Origin: Melastoma dodecandrum
Taxonomy: Eukaryota; Streptophyta; Magnoliopsida; Myrtales; Melastomataceae
Length of the DNA: 64,000 nucleotides
Direction: 5' to 3'
Assembly (NCBI GenBank): GCA_029817715.1
Contig: JARUPY010000292.1
Location: 3,923,001 to 3,987,000, forward strand
Shown here: positions 28,782 to 38,074 of the stretch, piece by piece
How positions within the stretch are numbered: position 1 is the first letter of the stretch
Layout: the number at the start of each line of letters is the position of its first letter
Notes under the pieces: generated by a model
Told to the model about the DNA's origin: nothing
Seen by the model: the letters and a program-made list of their open reading frames with translations, nothing else
Database searches by the model: none
Position numbers and translations under genes: made by a program

Positions 28782-30026
28782 TCAGGTGAACAGCATCTCT
28801 GCCTTCCCGAGCGCCTCGGCAAGGGCATCGATCTCGGCCGTGGTGTTGTAGAGGCCGAACGAGGCGCGGCAGGTCGAGGTCACGCCGAAGCGGTTGAGCA
28901 GCGGCATCGCGCAATGGGTCCCGGCCCGGACCGCAACGCCCTGGCGGTCAATCACGGTCGCGATGTCGTGGGCGTGCGCCCCCTTCATCTCGAAGGCGAT
29001 CACGCCGCCCTTGCCCTTCGCCGTACCGATCAGGCGCACCGCATTCATCGCACCGAGCCGCTCCTGCGCGTAGGCCGTGAGCTTCGCCTCGTGGGCGGCG
29101 ATCGCGTCGCGGCCGAGGGTCATCATGTATTCGAGCGCCGCGCCGAGCCCCACCGCCTCGATGATCGCCGGCGTGCCGGCCTCGAACTTGTGCGGCGGAT
29201 CGTTGTAGAGGATCGAATCCTCGCTGACCGTGCGGATCATCTCGCCGCCGCCCTGGTAGGGGGGCAGTCGGTCGAGCCATTCCTTCTTGGCGTAGAGCAC
29301 GCCGATTCCGGTCGGCCCGTAGACCTTGTGGCCGGTGAAGACGAAGAAGTCGCAATCGAGCGCCCGGACGTCGACCGGCTGATGCACCGCGCTCTGGGCG
29401 CCGTCGAGCAGAACCGGCACGCCGTGGGCGTGGGCGATGCGCACGATCTCGGCGGCGGGCGTGACCGTGCCCAGCACGTTCGACATGTGGGTGATCGCCA
29501 CCATCTTGGTGCGCGGCGAGAACAGCTTCTCGTATTCCTCGATGAGGAAGTTGCCCTCATCGTCCACCGGCGCCCACTTGATCACGGCGCCGCGGCGCTC
29601 GCGCAGGAAGTGCCAGGGCACGATGTTGGAATGGTGCTCCATGATCGAGAGGATGATCTCGTCCCCCTCCCCGATCAGCCCGCCCCAACCCATCGACGAG
29701 GCGACGAGGTTGTAGGCCTCGGTGGCGTTGCGGGTGAAGATGATCTCGTCGGTCGAGGCGGCGTTGAGGAACTGGCGCGTCGTCTCCCGCGCACCCTCGA
29801 ACCCCTCGGTGGCGGCGTTCGCCATGTAATGCAGGCCGCGATGGACGTTGGCGTAGCCGGTCTCCATGCAGGTGACCATCGCGTCGATCACCACACGCGG
29901 CTTCTGCGCCGAGGCGGCGTTGTCGAGGTAGACGAGCGGTTTGCCGTAGACCTGCTGGCCCAGGATCGGGAAATCCTTCCGGATCGCCGCGACGTCGTAG
30001 GTGGGGGTGAGGACGGGTGCGTTCAT
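28782..30026 (-). CDS. sufS: Cysteine desulfurase SufS
   Basis: A 414-aa group II cysteine desulfurase that takes sulfur from L-cysteine for Fe-S clusters. The PLP lysine is in 'FTGHKVYGPTGIG' and the persulfide Cys in 'VRAGTHCAMPLL', the group II pattern. 'LVYLDNAASAQKP' marks the N-terminus. ATG at 30026 is chosen; the open frame beyond it runs into a dispersed repeat. The 200-bp gap to sufD holds that repeat. The transpersulfuration partner SufE is not seen. Confidence 0.94.
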   Translation of the reverse strand: MNAPVLTPTYDVAAIRKDFPILGQQVYGKPLVYLDNAASAQKPRVVIDAMVTCMETGYANVHRGLHYMANAATEGFEGARETTRQFLNAASTDEIIFTRNATEAYNLVASSMGWGGLIGEGDEIILSIMEHHSNIVPWHFLRERRGAVIKWAPVDDEGNFLIEEYEKLFSPRTKMVAITHMSNVLGTVTPAAEIVRIAHAHGVPVLLDGAQSAVHQPVDVRALDCDFFVFTGHKVYGPTGIGVLYAKKEWLDRLPPYQGGGEMIRTVSEDSILYNDPPHKFEAGTPAIIEAVGLGAALEYMMTLGRDAIAAHEAKLTAYAQERLGAMNAVRLIGTAKGKGGVIAFEMKGAHAHDIATVIDRQGVAVRAGTHCAMPLLNRFGVTSTCRASFGLYNTTAEIDALAEALGKAEMLFT

Positions 30027-30062
30027 GGTCGCGACCTTCCCAAAAACTTCGCCGATCCCGAG

Positions 30063-30190
30063 AGCCACCTCATCCTGAGGTGCCGGAGCGAAGGCCTCGA
30101 AGGAGCCCTCCAGCTGGCATTGCGATACCTGGGGCCTTCCTGTGAGGCCCGCCGACGCGGGCACCTCAGGCTGAGGTTCAGGTTTGGAGG
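30063..30190 (-). repeat. Dispersed repeat, family C copy 2, inside the suf operon
   Basis: Starts CCACCTCATCCTGAGGTG and ends GCACCTCAGGCTGAGGTT, so each end is itself a short palindrome. The complement holds CTGGAGGGCTCCTTCGAGG, as in 14101-14225. It fills the gap between sufD and sufS. Confidence 0.65.
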
Positions 30191-30224
30191 AGCGGCCGGT
30201 CCCGGGAGGGGCCAGCCGGGATGG

Positions 30225-31547
30225 TCAGCCGCGCGCCTTCAGCCAGGCCTCGATCTCGCCGATCAGCGCCGCGCGGGCGCCCTCGTGCGTGACCGTCTCC
30301 ACCGCCTCGCCCACGAAGGCCTGAACCAGCAGGCTCTCGGCGGTCGCGCGCGGAAGGCCGCGGGCCATCAGGTAGAACAGCAGATCCTCGTCCGGCGCGC
30401 CGCAGGTGGCTCCGTGGCCGCAGGCGACGTCGTCGGCGAAGATCTCCAGCTCCGGCTTGTTCATCATCTGCCCCTCGTCGGTGAGGAGGAGGCAGTCGGA
30501 CTTCATCTTGCCGTCGGTCTTCTGGGCGACCTGCCGGACGATGATCTTGCCCTGGAACACGCCGGTGGCGTCACCGTCGATGATCCACTTGAACTGCTCG
30601 CGGCCGACGCCGCCGACCGCGGCATGGTCGGCGAGCAGCGTCGAGTCGGCGAGCTGGCCCTTGCGCAGCATGGCGGCGCCGTTGACCACGACGTTGGTGT
30701 CGTCGCCCGCGACATGGACGTAGATCTGGTGGCGCGACAGCACCGCCCCGGTCACGAGGTTCACGGTCTCGACCTGGCCCTCGGCCTCGACCTTCAGCGA
30801 CAGGGTCGAGAGCGCGATGGTGGCGTCGCCCTCCGTGTTCAGGCGGGTGTGCCGGAAGGCGGCCCTGGGGCCGACCACCACGTCGAGGGCGTCGTTCGGC
30901 TGGCAGGTGAGACCGTCCGGTCCTTCGTGGCTCTCCAGCAGGCTGAATTCCGCGCCCTCGCCGAGCTGAACGAGCACGCGGGTCGCCGTCGAGAACGGCG
31001 TGGTGCCGCTGCCGACGAAGCGCAGGTGGATCGGCTGCTCCGGCTTGGCGCCGGGGGCGACCCGGATCACCGCGCCGTCCGCCAGGAAGGCGGTGTTGAG
31101 CTGATAGATCGGGTTCTCCCGGGCCTGCGGCACGGGGGCGAGCCGCTTCAGGTCGACATGCGCCTCGGTCAGCGCCTCGGACATCGGGACGACGGTCACG
31201 CCCTTGGGGATACGGTCGAGATCGGACAGTTCGCCGACAAGGTGGCCATTCACGAAGGTCAGGCGCGCGGCTTCGAGTCCGGAAAAGCCCCTGGCCTGGG
31301 CGACGGCCGCCCTGGCGGCGTCGAGGCTCGGCGCCTCGGCGGGCGGGGCGGCCTCGGCGATCGCGGCACGCAGGTCGGTGTACTTGAACGCCTCGACCCG
31401 GCGGCTCGGCAGGCCGGTCGCCTCGAAGAAGCGGAAGGCCTCCTCGCGGGCGATCGCGGTCTCGCTGGCGAAGCTCTGGCGGGCGGTCTCGAACAGCTTC
31501 GACAGGCCGGCCTCGGCGGGGGAGCGGAGGTTGGTGACGTCGGCCAT
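30225..31547 (-). CDS. sufD: Fe-S cluster assembly protein SufD
   Basis: A 440-aa SufD, a beta-helix protein that pairs with SufB in the SufBC2D scaffold. The C-terminal core 'KIIVRQVAQKTDGKMKSDCL' followed by 'KPELEIFADDVACGHGATCG' is diagnostic; the cluster-site His lies in 'CGHGATCG'. The N-terminal ~120 residues are variable as usual. It begins 3 bp after sufC ends. Confidence 0.94.
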   Translation of the reverse strand: MADVTNLRSPAEAGLSKLFETARQSFASETAIAREEAFRFFEATGLPSRRVEAFKYTDLRAAIAEAAPPAEAPSLDAARAAVAQARGFSGLEAARLTFVNGHLVGELSDLDRIPKGVTVVPMSEALTEAHVDLKRLAPVPQARENPIYQLNTAFLADGAVIRVAPGAKPEQPIHLRFVGSGTTPFSTATRVLVQLGEGAEFSLLESHEGPDGLTCQPNDALDVVVGPRAAFRHTRLNTEGDATIALSTLSLKVEAEGQVETVNLVTGAVLSRHQIYVHVAGDDTNVVVNGAAMLRKGQLADSTLLADHAAVGGVGREQFKWIIDGDATGVFQGKIIVRQVAQKTDGKMKSDCLLLTDEGQMMNKPELEIFADDVACGHGATCGAPDEDLLFYLMARGLPRATAESLLVQAFVGEAVETVTHEGARAALIGEIEAWLKARG

Positions 31548-31550
31548 GGC

Positions 31551-31749
31551 TCAGGCGGCCTCGCTGGTGCGGTACTCGGCGTAGCCGGAAGCTTCGAGCT
31601 CCAGGGCGAGCTCCTTGCCGCCGGTCTTCACGATCTGGCCCTTCGACATCACGTGCACCACGTCCGGCACGATGTGGTTGAGCAGCCGCTGGTAGTGGGT
31701 GATCACCAGGAACGAGCGGCCCTGGTCGCGCAGCGCGTTCACGCCCTCG

Positions 31750-31781
<32 letters not shown>

Positions 31782-32303
31782 GGAATCGGTCTCGTCGAGC
31801 ACGCAGAACTTCGGCTGCAGCAGCGCCATCTGGAGGATCTCCATGCGCTTCTTCTCGCCGCCGGAGAAGCCGACGTTGAGGGCACGCTTGAGCATGTCCT
31901 TGTTGATCTCGAGCCGGTCCGCAGCGGCGTTGACCGCGCGGATGAAGTCGGGGGTTGAGATCTCGCCCTCGCCGCGGGCCCTGCGCTGGGCGTTCAGGCA
32001 GGCCTTCAGGAAGGTCATCGTGCCGACGCCGGGGATCTCCAGCGGGTACTGGAACGCCAGGAACACGCCGGCCGCGGCGCGCTCGTCCGGCTCCATCTCC
32101 AAGAGGTTCTGCCCGTCGAGCAGGATCTCGCCGTCGAGGACCTCGTAGTCCTCCTTGCCGGCGATGACGTAGGAGAGCGTCGACTTGCCCGAGCCGTTCG
32201 GGCCCATGATGGCGGCGACCTCGCCGTCCTTCACGGTGAGGTTGAGGCCGTTCAGGATGCGGTTGTCCTCGATCTGCACGACGAGGTTCTTGATTTCCAG
32301 CAT
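31551..32303 (-). CDS. sufC: Fe-S assembly ATPase SufC
   Basis: A 250-aa soluble ABC ATPase. Walker A is GPNGSGKST (about 34-42), the signature '[17 protein letters not shown]', Walker B '[17 protein letters not shown]', and the H-loop 'VITHYQRLL'. The Glu and DSGLD after Walker B are SufC-typical. ATG at 32303 starts exactly at the family start ('[14 protein letters not shown]'); the open frame upstream reads through repeat DNA. It provides ATP-driven remodelling of SufB-SufD. Confidence 0.95.
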
Positions 32304-32325
32304 GTCTTGGTAGTCCCATTTCGAT

Positions 32326-32515
32326 TCCGAACACCCCTCCCCCGCCGAGGTGGGAGGGTGGCCCCTGCGTCGGCAGGGGTCGGGAGAGGGGCGCGCCCTC
32401 CCCGAATAGGTCGCGACGGGGCCACATCCGGCACCGTCGCGCTGCCCCTCTCCCGCCCCGCTCGCGCGGGGCACCCTCCCCCGCAGAGGGGGGAGGGAGG
32501 GAGCGTGCGCGTGAA
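32326..32515 (+). repeat. GC-rich hairpin repeat between sufB and sufC
   Basis: This 217-bp gap is filled by CCCCTCCC/GGGAGGG hairpins, such as CCCCTGC-GTCG-GCAGGGG at about 32359-32377 and CCCTCCCCCGCAGAGGGGGG near 32473-32495. Similar arms occur at 38022-38056 and 7240-7275. It may act as an attenuator or processing site inside the operon. Confidence 0.55.
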
Positions 32516-32520
32516 AGCCG

Positions 32521-32557
32521 TCAGCCCACCGAGCCTTCCAGGCTGATCGAGATCAGC

Positions 32558-32591
<34 letters not shown>

Positions 32592-33031
32592 GCTGCAGCA
32601 CGTCCCGGACGAATCCGTTGACGATCAGCGCGGTCGCCTCCTCCTCGGAGAGGCCGCGCTGCTGGCAGTAGAACTTCTGCTCCTCAGAGATCTTCGAGGT
32701 GGTGGCCTCGTGCTCGAACACCGCCGAGGCGTTCTTCGACTCGATGTAGGGCACGGTGTGCGCGCCGCACTGGTCGCCGATCAGGAGCGAGTCGCAGTTC
32801 GTGAAGTTGCGCGCGCCCTTGGCCTTCCGATGCGCCGAGACGAGGCCCCGGTAGGTGTTCTGCGAGCGGCCCGCGGAAATACCCTTCGAGATGATCCGGC
32901 TCGTCGTGTTCTTGCCGAGATGGATCATCTTGGTGCCGGAATCGACCTGCTGCATGCCGTTCGACACCGCGATCGAGTAGAACTCGCCGCGGGAATCGTC
33001 GCCGCGCAGGATGCAGGACGGGTACTTCCAC

Positions 33032-33075
<44 letters not shown>

Positions 33076-33990
33076 GCGGGCGCCGCGGCAATCGCCGCGC
33101 TTGGTCACGAAGTTGTAGATCCCGCCCTTGCCCTCGTTGTCGCCCGGGTACCAGTTCTGGACCGTCGAGTACTTGATCTCGGCGTCATCGAGGGCGACGA
33201 GTTCGACCACGGCGGCGTGGAGCTGGTTGTCGTCGCGCTTCGGGGCGGTGCAGCCTTCGAGATACGAGACGTAGCTCCCCTTGTCGGCGATGATCAGCGT
33301 GCGCTCGAACTGGCCGGTGTCGCGCTCGTTGATGCGGAAATAGGTCGACAGCTCCATCGGGCAGCGGACGCCCGGCGGGATGTAGACGAACGACCCGTCC
33401 GAGAAGACGGCCGAGTTCAGCGTCGCGAAGAAGTTGTCGGTCGCCGGCACGACCGAGCCAAGGTACTTCTGCACCAGCTCGGGATGCTCCTGAACGGCCT
33501 CGGAGATCGGCATGAAGATCACGCCGGCCTTCGAGAGTTCCTTCTTGAAGGTGGTGGCCACCGAGACCGAATCGAACACGGCGTCGACCGCGACGCGGCG
33601 CTCCGGCGCGATGCCCTCCAGCACCTCCACCTCACGCAGCGGGATGCCGAGCTTCTCGTAGGTCTTCAGGATCTCGGGGTCGATCTCGTCGAGCGACATC
33701 GCGGCCGGGCGCTTGGGCGCCGCGTAGTAGTAGATGTCGTTGTAGTCGACCTTGTCGTAGGAGACGCGGGCCCACTCCGGCTCCTTCATGGTCAGCCAGC
33801 GGCGATAGGCGTCGAGGCGCCAGTCCAGCAGCCATGCCGGCTCGTTCTTCTTGGCCGAGATGAAGCGGACGACATCCTCGGAGATGCCCTTCTCGGACTT
33901 CTCCATCTCGATGGTGGTCTCGAACCCGTACTTGTACTGGTCGAGATCGATGGAACGGACCCGGTCGATGGTTTCCTGCACAGCAGGCAT
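32521..33990 (-). CDS. sufB: Fe-S cluster assembly protein SufB
   Basis: A 489-aa SufB scaffold subunit. Family blocks seen include '[20 protein letters not shown]', '[20 protein letters not shown]', '[11 protein letters not shown]' and '[20 protein letters not shown]'. The cysteine in '[16 protein letters not shown]' is in the conserved cluster-building region. It follows the upstream cysteine desulfurase gene by 66 bp and is the core of the SufBCD complex. Confidence 0.95.
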
Positions 33991-34056
33991 CTGCGTCTCC
34001 TCAGCGTCTCCGGCGTCAAGGGCCGGGATGCGATTGTCGGAAGGCGGGGACGGCGG

Positions 34057-35226
34057 TCAGGCCGCCTGTCCTCGCCGCTTATATAGGGGCTGCAAGACCC
34101 GTTCGAAGGCGTCGAGGAAGCATGCCGCATCCGCGTCCACCGTGTTCCAGCCGAGGCTGACGCGCAGCGCCCCCCTGGCAAGCTCGGGATCCACGCCCAT
34201 CGCGGCGAGCGTCGCCGAGCGCGCGACTTTGCCCGAGGAGCAGGCCGAGCCCGACGACACCGCCACGCCGGCGAGGTCGAGGGCGATCAAGGCAGCCGGC
34301 GCGTCGAGCCCCGACACCGAGAAACTGAGGGTGTTGGGCAGGCGCGGCGCACCGGCGGCGAACACCACCGCATCGGGCGCCATGGCCCGCACGCCGGCCT
34401 CGATCCGGTCGCGCAGCACCGACAGGCGCACGGCCTCGTCGTCGAGCGTCTCGCGGGCGATCCGGGCGGCCTCGCCCATGCCGACGATCGCCGGCAGGCA
34501 CTCGGTGCCGCAGCGCTGCCGGCGCTCCTGGCCGCCGCCCCGCAGGAAGGCGGTTTCGAGCGTGACGCCGTCCGCCAGCACCAGGGCGCCGACGCCCTTC
34601 GGCGCCGCGAACTTGTGGCCCGACAGGGTGAGCGCGTCGAGGCCGAGCGCCGCCATGTCCAGGGGGATCTTGCCCGCCGCCTGTACGGCGTCGCTGTGGA
34701 TCAGCGTCCGGCCATGCGCCCGGGCCAGGGCAATCACGTCGGCCAGCGGTTGAACCGCGCCGGTCTCGTTGTTGGCAGCGTGGACCGACAGGAGCACGGT
34801 CGCGTCGGCCAGGGCGGCGAGGCGCGCCTGCAGGGCCACGAGGTCGATGATGCCGTCCGAAGCGACCGGCAGAACCTCGACCGCTGCATCCGCAAACCGG
34901 TGACCGGCCGCGACGCAGGGATGTTCGGTCGCCGTGTGCAGCAGCCGGGTCGGAGCCGGCAGGCGGCGGCCGCGCAGATCGCCCGACAGGACCGCGTTCG
35001 CCGCCTCGGTCCCGCCGCTGGTGAACACGATCTGCTCCGGGCCGGCGTTGACGAGGCTAGCGACGTCGCTGCGGGCGGCTTCCAGGGCGGCCCGCGCGGC
35101 ACGGCCTTCCGCGTGGATCGAGGACGGGTTGCCGGGGAGCGTCAGCGCGCGCGCGACCGCCTCCGCAACGGCCGGACGGACCGGGGCGGTGGCGTTGTAA
35201 TCGAGATAGGCGCGTGCCCGGCTCAT
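34057..35226 (-). CDS. Class I cysteine desulfurase (IscS/NifS-like), first gene of the suf operon
   Basis: A 389-aa PLP enzyme. The PLP lysine is in 'LSGHKFAAPKGVGALVL' and the mobile catalytic Cys in 'SSGSACSSGKVARS', the group I loop. 'AYLDYNATAPVRP' is the N-terminal block. The operon therefore codes for two desulfurases: this class I enzyme before sufB and SufS after sufD, an arrangement known from Rhizobiales. ATG at 35226 is chosen; the longer frame to 35280 is not conserved. Confidence 0.93.
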   Translation of the reverse strand: MSRARAYLDYNATAPVRPAVAEAVARALTLPGNPSSIHAEGRAARAALEAARSDVASLVNAGPEQIVFTSGGTEAANAVLSGDLRGRRLPAPTRLLHTATEHPCVAAGHRFADAAVEVLPVASDGIIDLVALQARLAALADATVLLSVHAANNETGAVQPLADVIALARAHGRTLIHSDAVQAAGKIPLDMAALGLDALTLSGHKFAAPKGVGALVLADGVTLETAFLRGGGQERRQRCGTECLPAIVGMGEAARIARETLDDEAVRLSVLRDRIEAGVRAMAPDAVVFAAGAPRLPNTLSFSVSGLDAPAALIALDLAGVAVSSGSACSSGKVARSATLAAMGVDPELARGALRVSLGWNTVDADAACFLDAFERVLQPLYKRRGQAA

Positions 35227-35372
35227 CGGCGTTCCGTTAAGGCCTCTGCTGCGGCGCGTCACAATTCCTTGCCCGCGCACCGGCTCGCCGTGCTAAGGCG
35301 CGCCGACAGAATGAGATACCGCCGGCCGAATGCGACCGGCGCAGCAGCCAACGAGAACTGTCGGCCGCCTAC

Positions 35373-35408
35373 TTTAGAATAGGTCTAATCGCCTAGAACT
35401 GTTCTAAG
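35373..35408. promoter_or_regulatory. Two adjacent Irr-type iron-control-element palindromes
   Basis: Site 1, TTAGAAT-A-GGTCTAA, is centred on 35381. Site 2, the perfect palindrome TAGAAC-T-GTTCTA (35394-35406, centre 35400), continues to AA on one side. Both match the TTTAGAA-N3-TTCTAAA pattern of the Irr box. They lie about 150 bp before the suf operon start and about 95 bp before the divergent hydrolase gene. Iron or haem-dependent control of suf by Irr is inferred. Confidence 0.65.
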
Positions 35409-35499
35409 ACTGCTTTTATGGTGCGCGCGCCCCGAGTCAAGGCTGCTACGCCGCCGCGCCGATGGTCCGGCGGGCGATCTCCGGAGCGAGAGACGAGCG

Positions 35500-36156
35500 A
35501 TGCCCGAAGTCATCTTCACCGGCCCCGCCGGCCGCCTCGAAGGCCGCTATCAGGCCCCCAAGAAGCGCGGCGCGCCGATCGCCATCATCCTGCACCCGCA
35601 CCCGCAATTCGGGGGCACGATGAACAATCAAATTGTGTACAACCTTTTCTACACCTTCGCCAACCGCGGCTTCGCAGCCCTGCGGTTCAATTTCCGCGGG
35701 GTCGGGCGCAGCCAGGGGGCGTTCGATCACGGCTCCGGCGAGCTGTCGGATGCCGCGGCCGCCCTCGACTGGGTGCAGTCGGTCAACCCGGAGGCGAAGG
35801 CCTGCTGGATTGCCGGCGTGTCGTTCGGCTCTTGGATCGGCATGCAGCTGCTGATGCGCCGCCCCGAGATCGAAGGCTTCATCTCCATCGCCGCGATGGC
35901 CAACCGCTATGACTTCACCTTCCTGGCGCCCTGCCCCTCCTCCGGCCTGTTCGTGCACGGCTCCGAGGATCGGGTCGCGCCGGCGCGCGAGGTGATGCCG
36001 GTGATCGAGAAGGTGAAGACCCAGAAGGGCGTCATCATCGAGCACCAGATGGTCGAGGGGGCCAACCACTTCTTCGACGGCAAGGTCGAGGAACTGACTC
36101 AGACGGTGGACACCTACCTCGACAAGCGTCTCGGCAAGCGCGAGGAGGCAGCCTGA
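35500..36156 (+). CDS. Alpha/beta hydrolase linked to suf operons
   Basis: A 218-aa hydrolase: 'IILHPHPQFGGTMNNQIVYN' near the N-terminus, nucleophile elbow 'IAGVSFGSWIG' (about 107-117), acid in 'VHGSEDRVAP', and His in 'VEGANHFFDG'. Closely similar hydrolases of unknown substrate lie divergent to the cysteine desulfurase/suf operon in many alphaproteobacteria. It may share the Irr-like control sites upstream. No signal peptide. Confidence 0.85.
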   Translation: MPEVIFTGPAGRLEGRYQAPKKRGAPIAIILHPHPQFGGTMNNQIVYNLFYTFANRGFAALRFNFRGVGRSQGAFDHGSGELSDAAAALDWVQSVNPEAKACWIAGVSFGSWIGMQLLMRRPEIEGFISIAAMANRYDFTFLAPCPSSGLFVHGSEDRVAPAREVMPVIEKVKTQKGVIIEHQMVEGANHFFDGKVEELTQTVDTYLDKRLGKREEAA

Positions 36157-36242
36157 CGCAGCCGGGCTCCCCGCCTTGACGCGGGGAGCCCCGGAGGAAT
36201 ACGGCCCGCGCTTCGGAATCCAGACTCACCTCCGCAGGTCTG

Positions 36243-36629
36243 ATGTCAGAAAGCCCGTCCGACCTTCCCGTTGTGCTCCTGGTCGAAGATGACGGCCTCC
36301 TGCTGATGGAGGCTGCGGATACCCTGGCGGATGCGGGTTTCACGGTCGTGGAGGCGAGCCACGCCGACAAGGCGCTCAAGGTGCTGGAGAACCGCGACGA
36401 TGTCGGCGTCCTAATGACGGATGTCGACATGCCGCAGGGCTCGATGGACGGCTTCGCCCTCGCCCGGCTGGTGGCGCATCGCTGGCCGTCGATCCCCGTG
36501 CTGGTGGTGTCCGGCATGGGCACGCCGGGCCCGAACGACATGCCGGATGGCGCCCGATTCATCCCCAAGCCCTACGAGCCGACGACGCTGGTCCGCACCC
36601 TGCAGGCTTTCATTCGCCGCGCGGCTTGA
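36243..36629 (+). CDS. Single-domain response regulator
   Basis: A 128-aa CheY-like receiver. The acidic pair is at 'VEDDG' (15-17), the phosphoacceptor Asp60 is in 'VLMTDVDMPQGSMDG', the Ser/Thr position in 'VLVVSGMGTP', and the Lys in 'FIPKPYEPTTL'. There is no output domain. It belongs to the FixJ/DivK-like short receivers common in Methylobacterium; the partner kinase is not adjacent. Confidence 0.88.
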   Translation: MSESPSDLPVVLLVEDDGLLLMEAADTLADAGFTVVEASHADKALKVLENRDDVGVLMTDVDMPQGSMDGFALARLVAHRWPSIPVLVVSGMGTPGPNDMPDGARFIPKPYEPTTLVRTLQAFIRRAA

Positions 36630-36687
36630 CGCCGGCACCTCGCTCGGGCTCACCCCGGTCCGGGCGTCGAACACCCGACCGAGAGCC

Positions 36688-37980
36688 ATGACGGACCAGA
36701 GCCGACAGCACCGCTTCGCCACCCGGGCCATCCATGCCGGCGCCGCGCCCGACCCCGCCACGGGTGCGCGGGTCCAGCCGATCTACTTCACGAACGGCTT
36801 CGTGTTCGACTCGACCGAGCAGGCCGCCGACATCTTCGCCGGCCGTCGCACCGGCTTCTCGTATTCGCGCGGCTCGAACCCGACGGTCGCCGCGCTGGAG
36901 CGCCGGATCGCCGACCTGGAGGGCGCGAAGGCGGGTGTGGCGGTGTCGTCCGGGCAGTCGGCCATGCAGCTCGTCCTGATGACGCTGATGAAAAGCGGCG
37001 ACGCCTATGTCGCGTCCCCGCGCCTGTTCGGCGGGTCGCTGGGCCTGATGCGGCGCCTCGACGGGCGCTACGATCTGAAACCCCGCTTCGCCCGCGGCAT
37101 GGCGCCGGAGGATTTCGAGGCGGCGATCACACCGGACTGCCGGGCGATCTTCTGCGAATCGATCGTGAACCCCTGCGCCTCGGTGGTGGATCTCGAGGGG
37201 ATCGCCGCGGTGGCGCGCCGCCACAATCTGCCGCTCGTCGTCGACAACACCCTCGCCTCGCCGGCCCTGATCCGGCCGATCGAGCACGGGGCCGACATCG
37301 TCTGGCACTCCACCTCGAAGTTCCTGAGCGGCTCCGGCCAGACCATCGGCGGCGTGATCTGCGATGCCGGCACCTTCGACTGGACGAAAACCGGCGGCTA
37401 CAACCTGATCACCGAGCCCTGGCCGGACTACGATGGCCTCGTGTTGACCGAGGCGTTTCCGGAGACGCCCTTCGCGGCGGCCTGCCGGTTCTTCGGCTTG
37501 CGCGACCTCGGCCCCGGCCTGTCGCCGATGAACGCATTCCTGACGCTGATGGGGATCGAGACCCTGCCGCTGCGCATGGAGCGGCACTGCGCCAACGCCC
37601 GGGCGGTGGCGGCCTTCCTCAAGGATCACCCGGCGGTGGCCTGGGTGAGCTACCCGATGCTGCCGGGTCAACCCGGCGAGGACCTCGCCCGCCGGTACAC
37701 GCCGGGCGGGCCGGGCTCGATCTTCACCTTCGCGCTCAAGGGCGGCGAGCCGGCGGCCCTCACGTTCATCGCCGGGCTGGAGCTGATCTCGCACCTCGTG
37801 AATATCGGCGAGATCAAGTCGCTGGCGATCCACCCGTCCTCGACCACGCACCGGCAATTGCCGGAGCACGAGAAGGCCGCCGCGCTGGTGGGACCGGAGA
37901 CGGTGCGGCTTTCGATCGGGCTGGAGAACGACGCGGATCTGATCGCCGATCTCCAGCAGGCGCTGGATCGGCTGGGCTGA
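36688..37980 (+). CDS. metY: O-acetyl/O-succinylhomoserine sulfhydrylase (MetY/MetZ type)
   Basis: A 430-aa PLP enzyme of the Cys/Met metabolism family that makes homocysteine from activated homoserine and sulfide. The PLP lysine is Lys211 in 'WHSTSKFLSGSGQTIGG'; 'SYSRGSNPTVAALERRIADL' and 'SLAIHPSSTTHRQL' are family blocks. Length (about 430) favours the acetylhomoserine MetY type over the ~400-aa MetZ. ATG at 36688 fits the family start. No SAM-II riboswitch could be recognised in the 58-bp leader. Confidence 0.88.
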   Translation: MTDQSRQHRFATRAIHAGAAPDPATGARVQPIYFTNGFVFDSTEQAADIFAGRRTGFSYSRGSNPTVAALERRIADLEGAKAGVAVSSGQSAMQLVLMTLMKSGDAYVASPRLFGGSLGLMRRLDGRYDLKPRFARGMAPEDFEAAITPDCRAIFCESIVNPCASVVDLEGIAAVARRHNLPLVVDNTLASPALIRPIEHGADIVWHSTSKFLSGSGQTIGGVICDAGTFDWTKTGGYNLITEPWPDYDGLVLTEAFPETPFAAACRFFGLRDLGPGLSPMNAFLTLMGIETLPLRMERHCANARAVAAFLKDHPAVAWVSYPMLPGQPGEDLARRYTPGGPGSIFTFALKGGEPAALTFIAGLELISHLVNIGEIKSLAIHPSSTTHRQLPEHEKAAALVGPETVRLSIGLENDADLIADLQQALDRLG

Positions 37981-38021
37981 GGGTCAGCGGGGCGGTCATG
38001 CTGCAGGAAGGCGCGCGAAAC

Positions 38022-38056
38022 TCCTCCCTCCCCCGCAGAGGGGGGAGGGGGAGAGG
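38022..38056. terminator. Hairpin between metY and the convergent thiolase gene
   Basis: CCCTCCCCC-GCAGA-GGGGGGAGGG stem-loop in the 94-bp convergent gap. There is no T tract, so it could serve both directions with Rho, or simply be one of the GC-rich repeat arms also found at 32473-32495. Confidence 0.5.
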
Positions 38057-38074
38057 CGGACGCGTCGGTCTAAA

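Noticed and set aside
28614..31958. 1114-codon open frame on the plus strand
   Set aside because: Antisense to sufT, sufS and sufD; His/Asp/Arg-rich mirror sequence with no domain.
36630..36687. SAM-II riboswitch before metY
   Set aside because: The leader is only 58 bp and I cannot find the conserved pseudoknot sequence; metY may simply follow the response regulator transcript.
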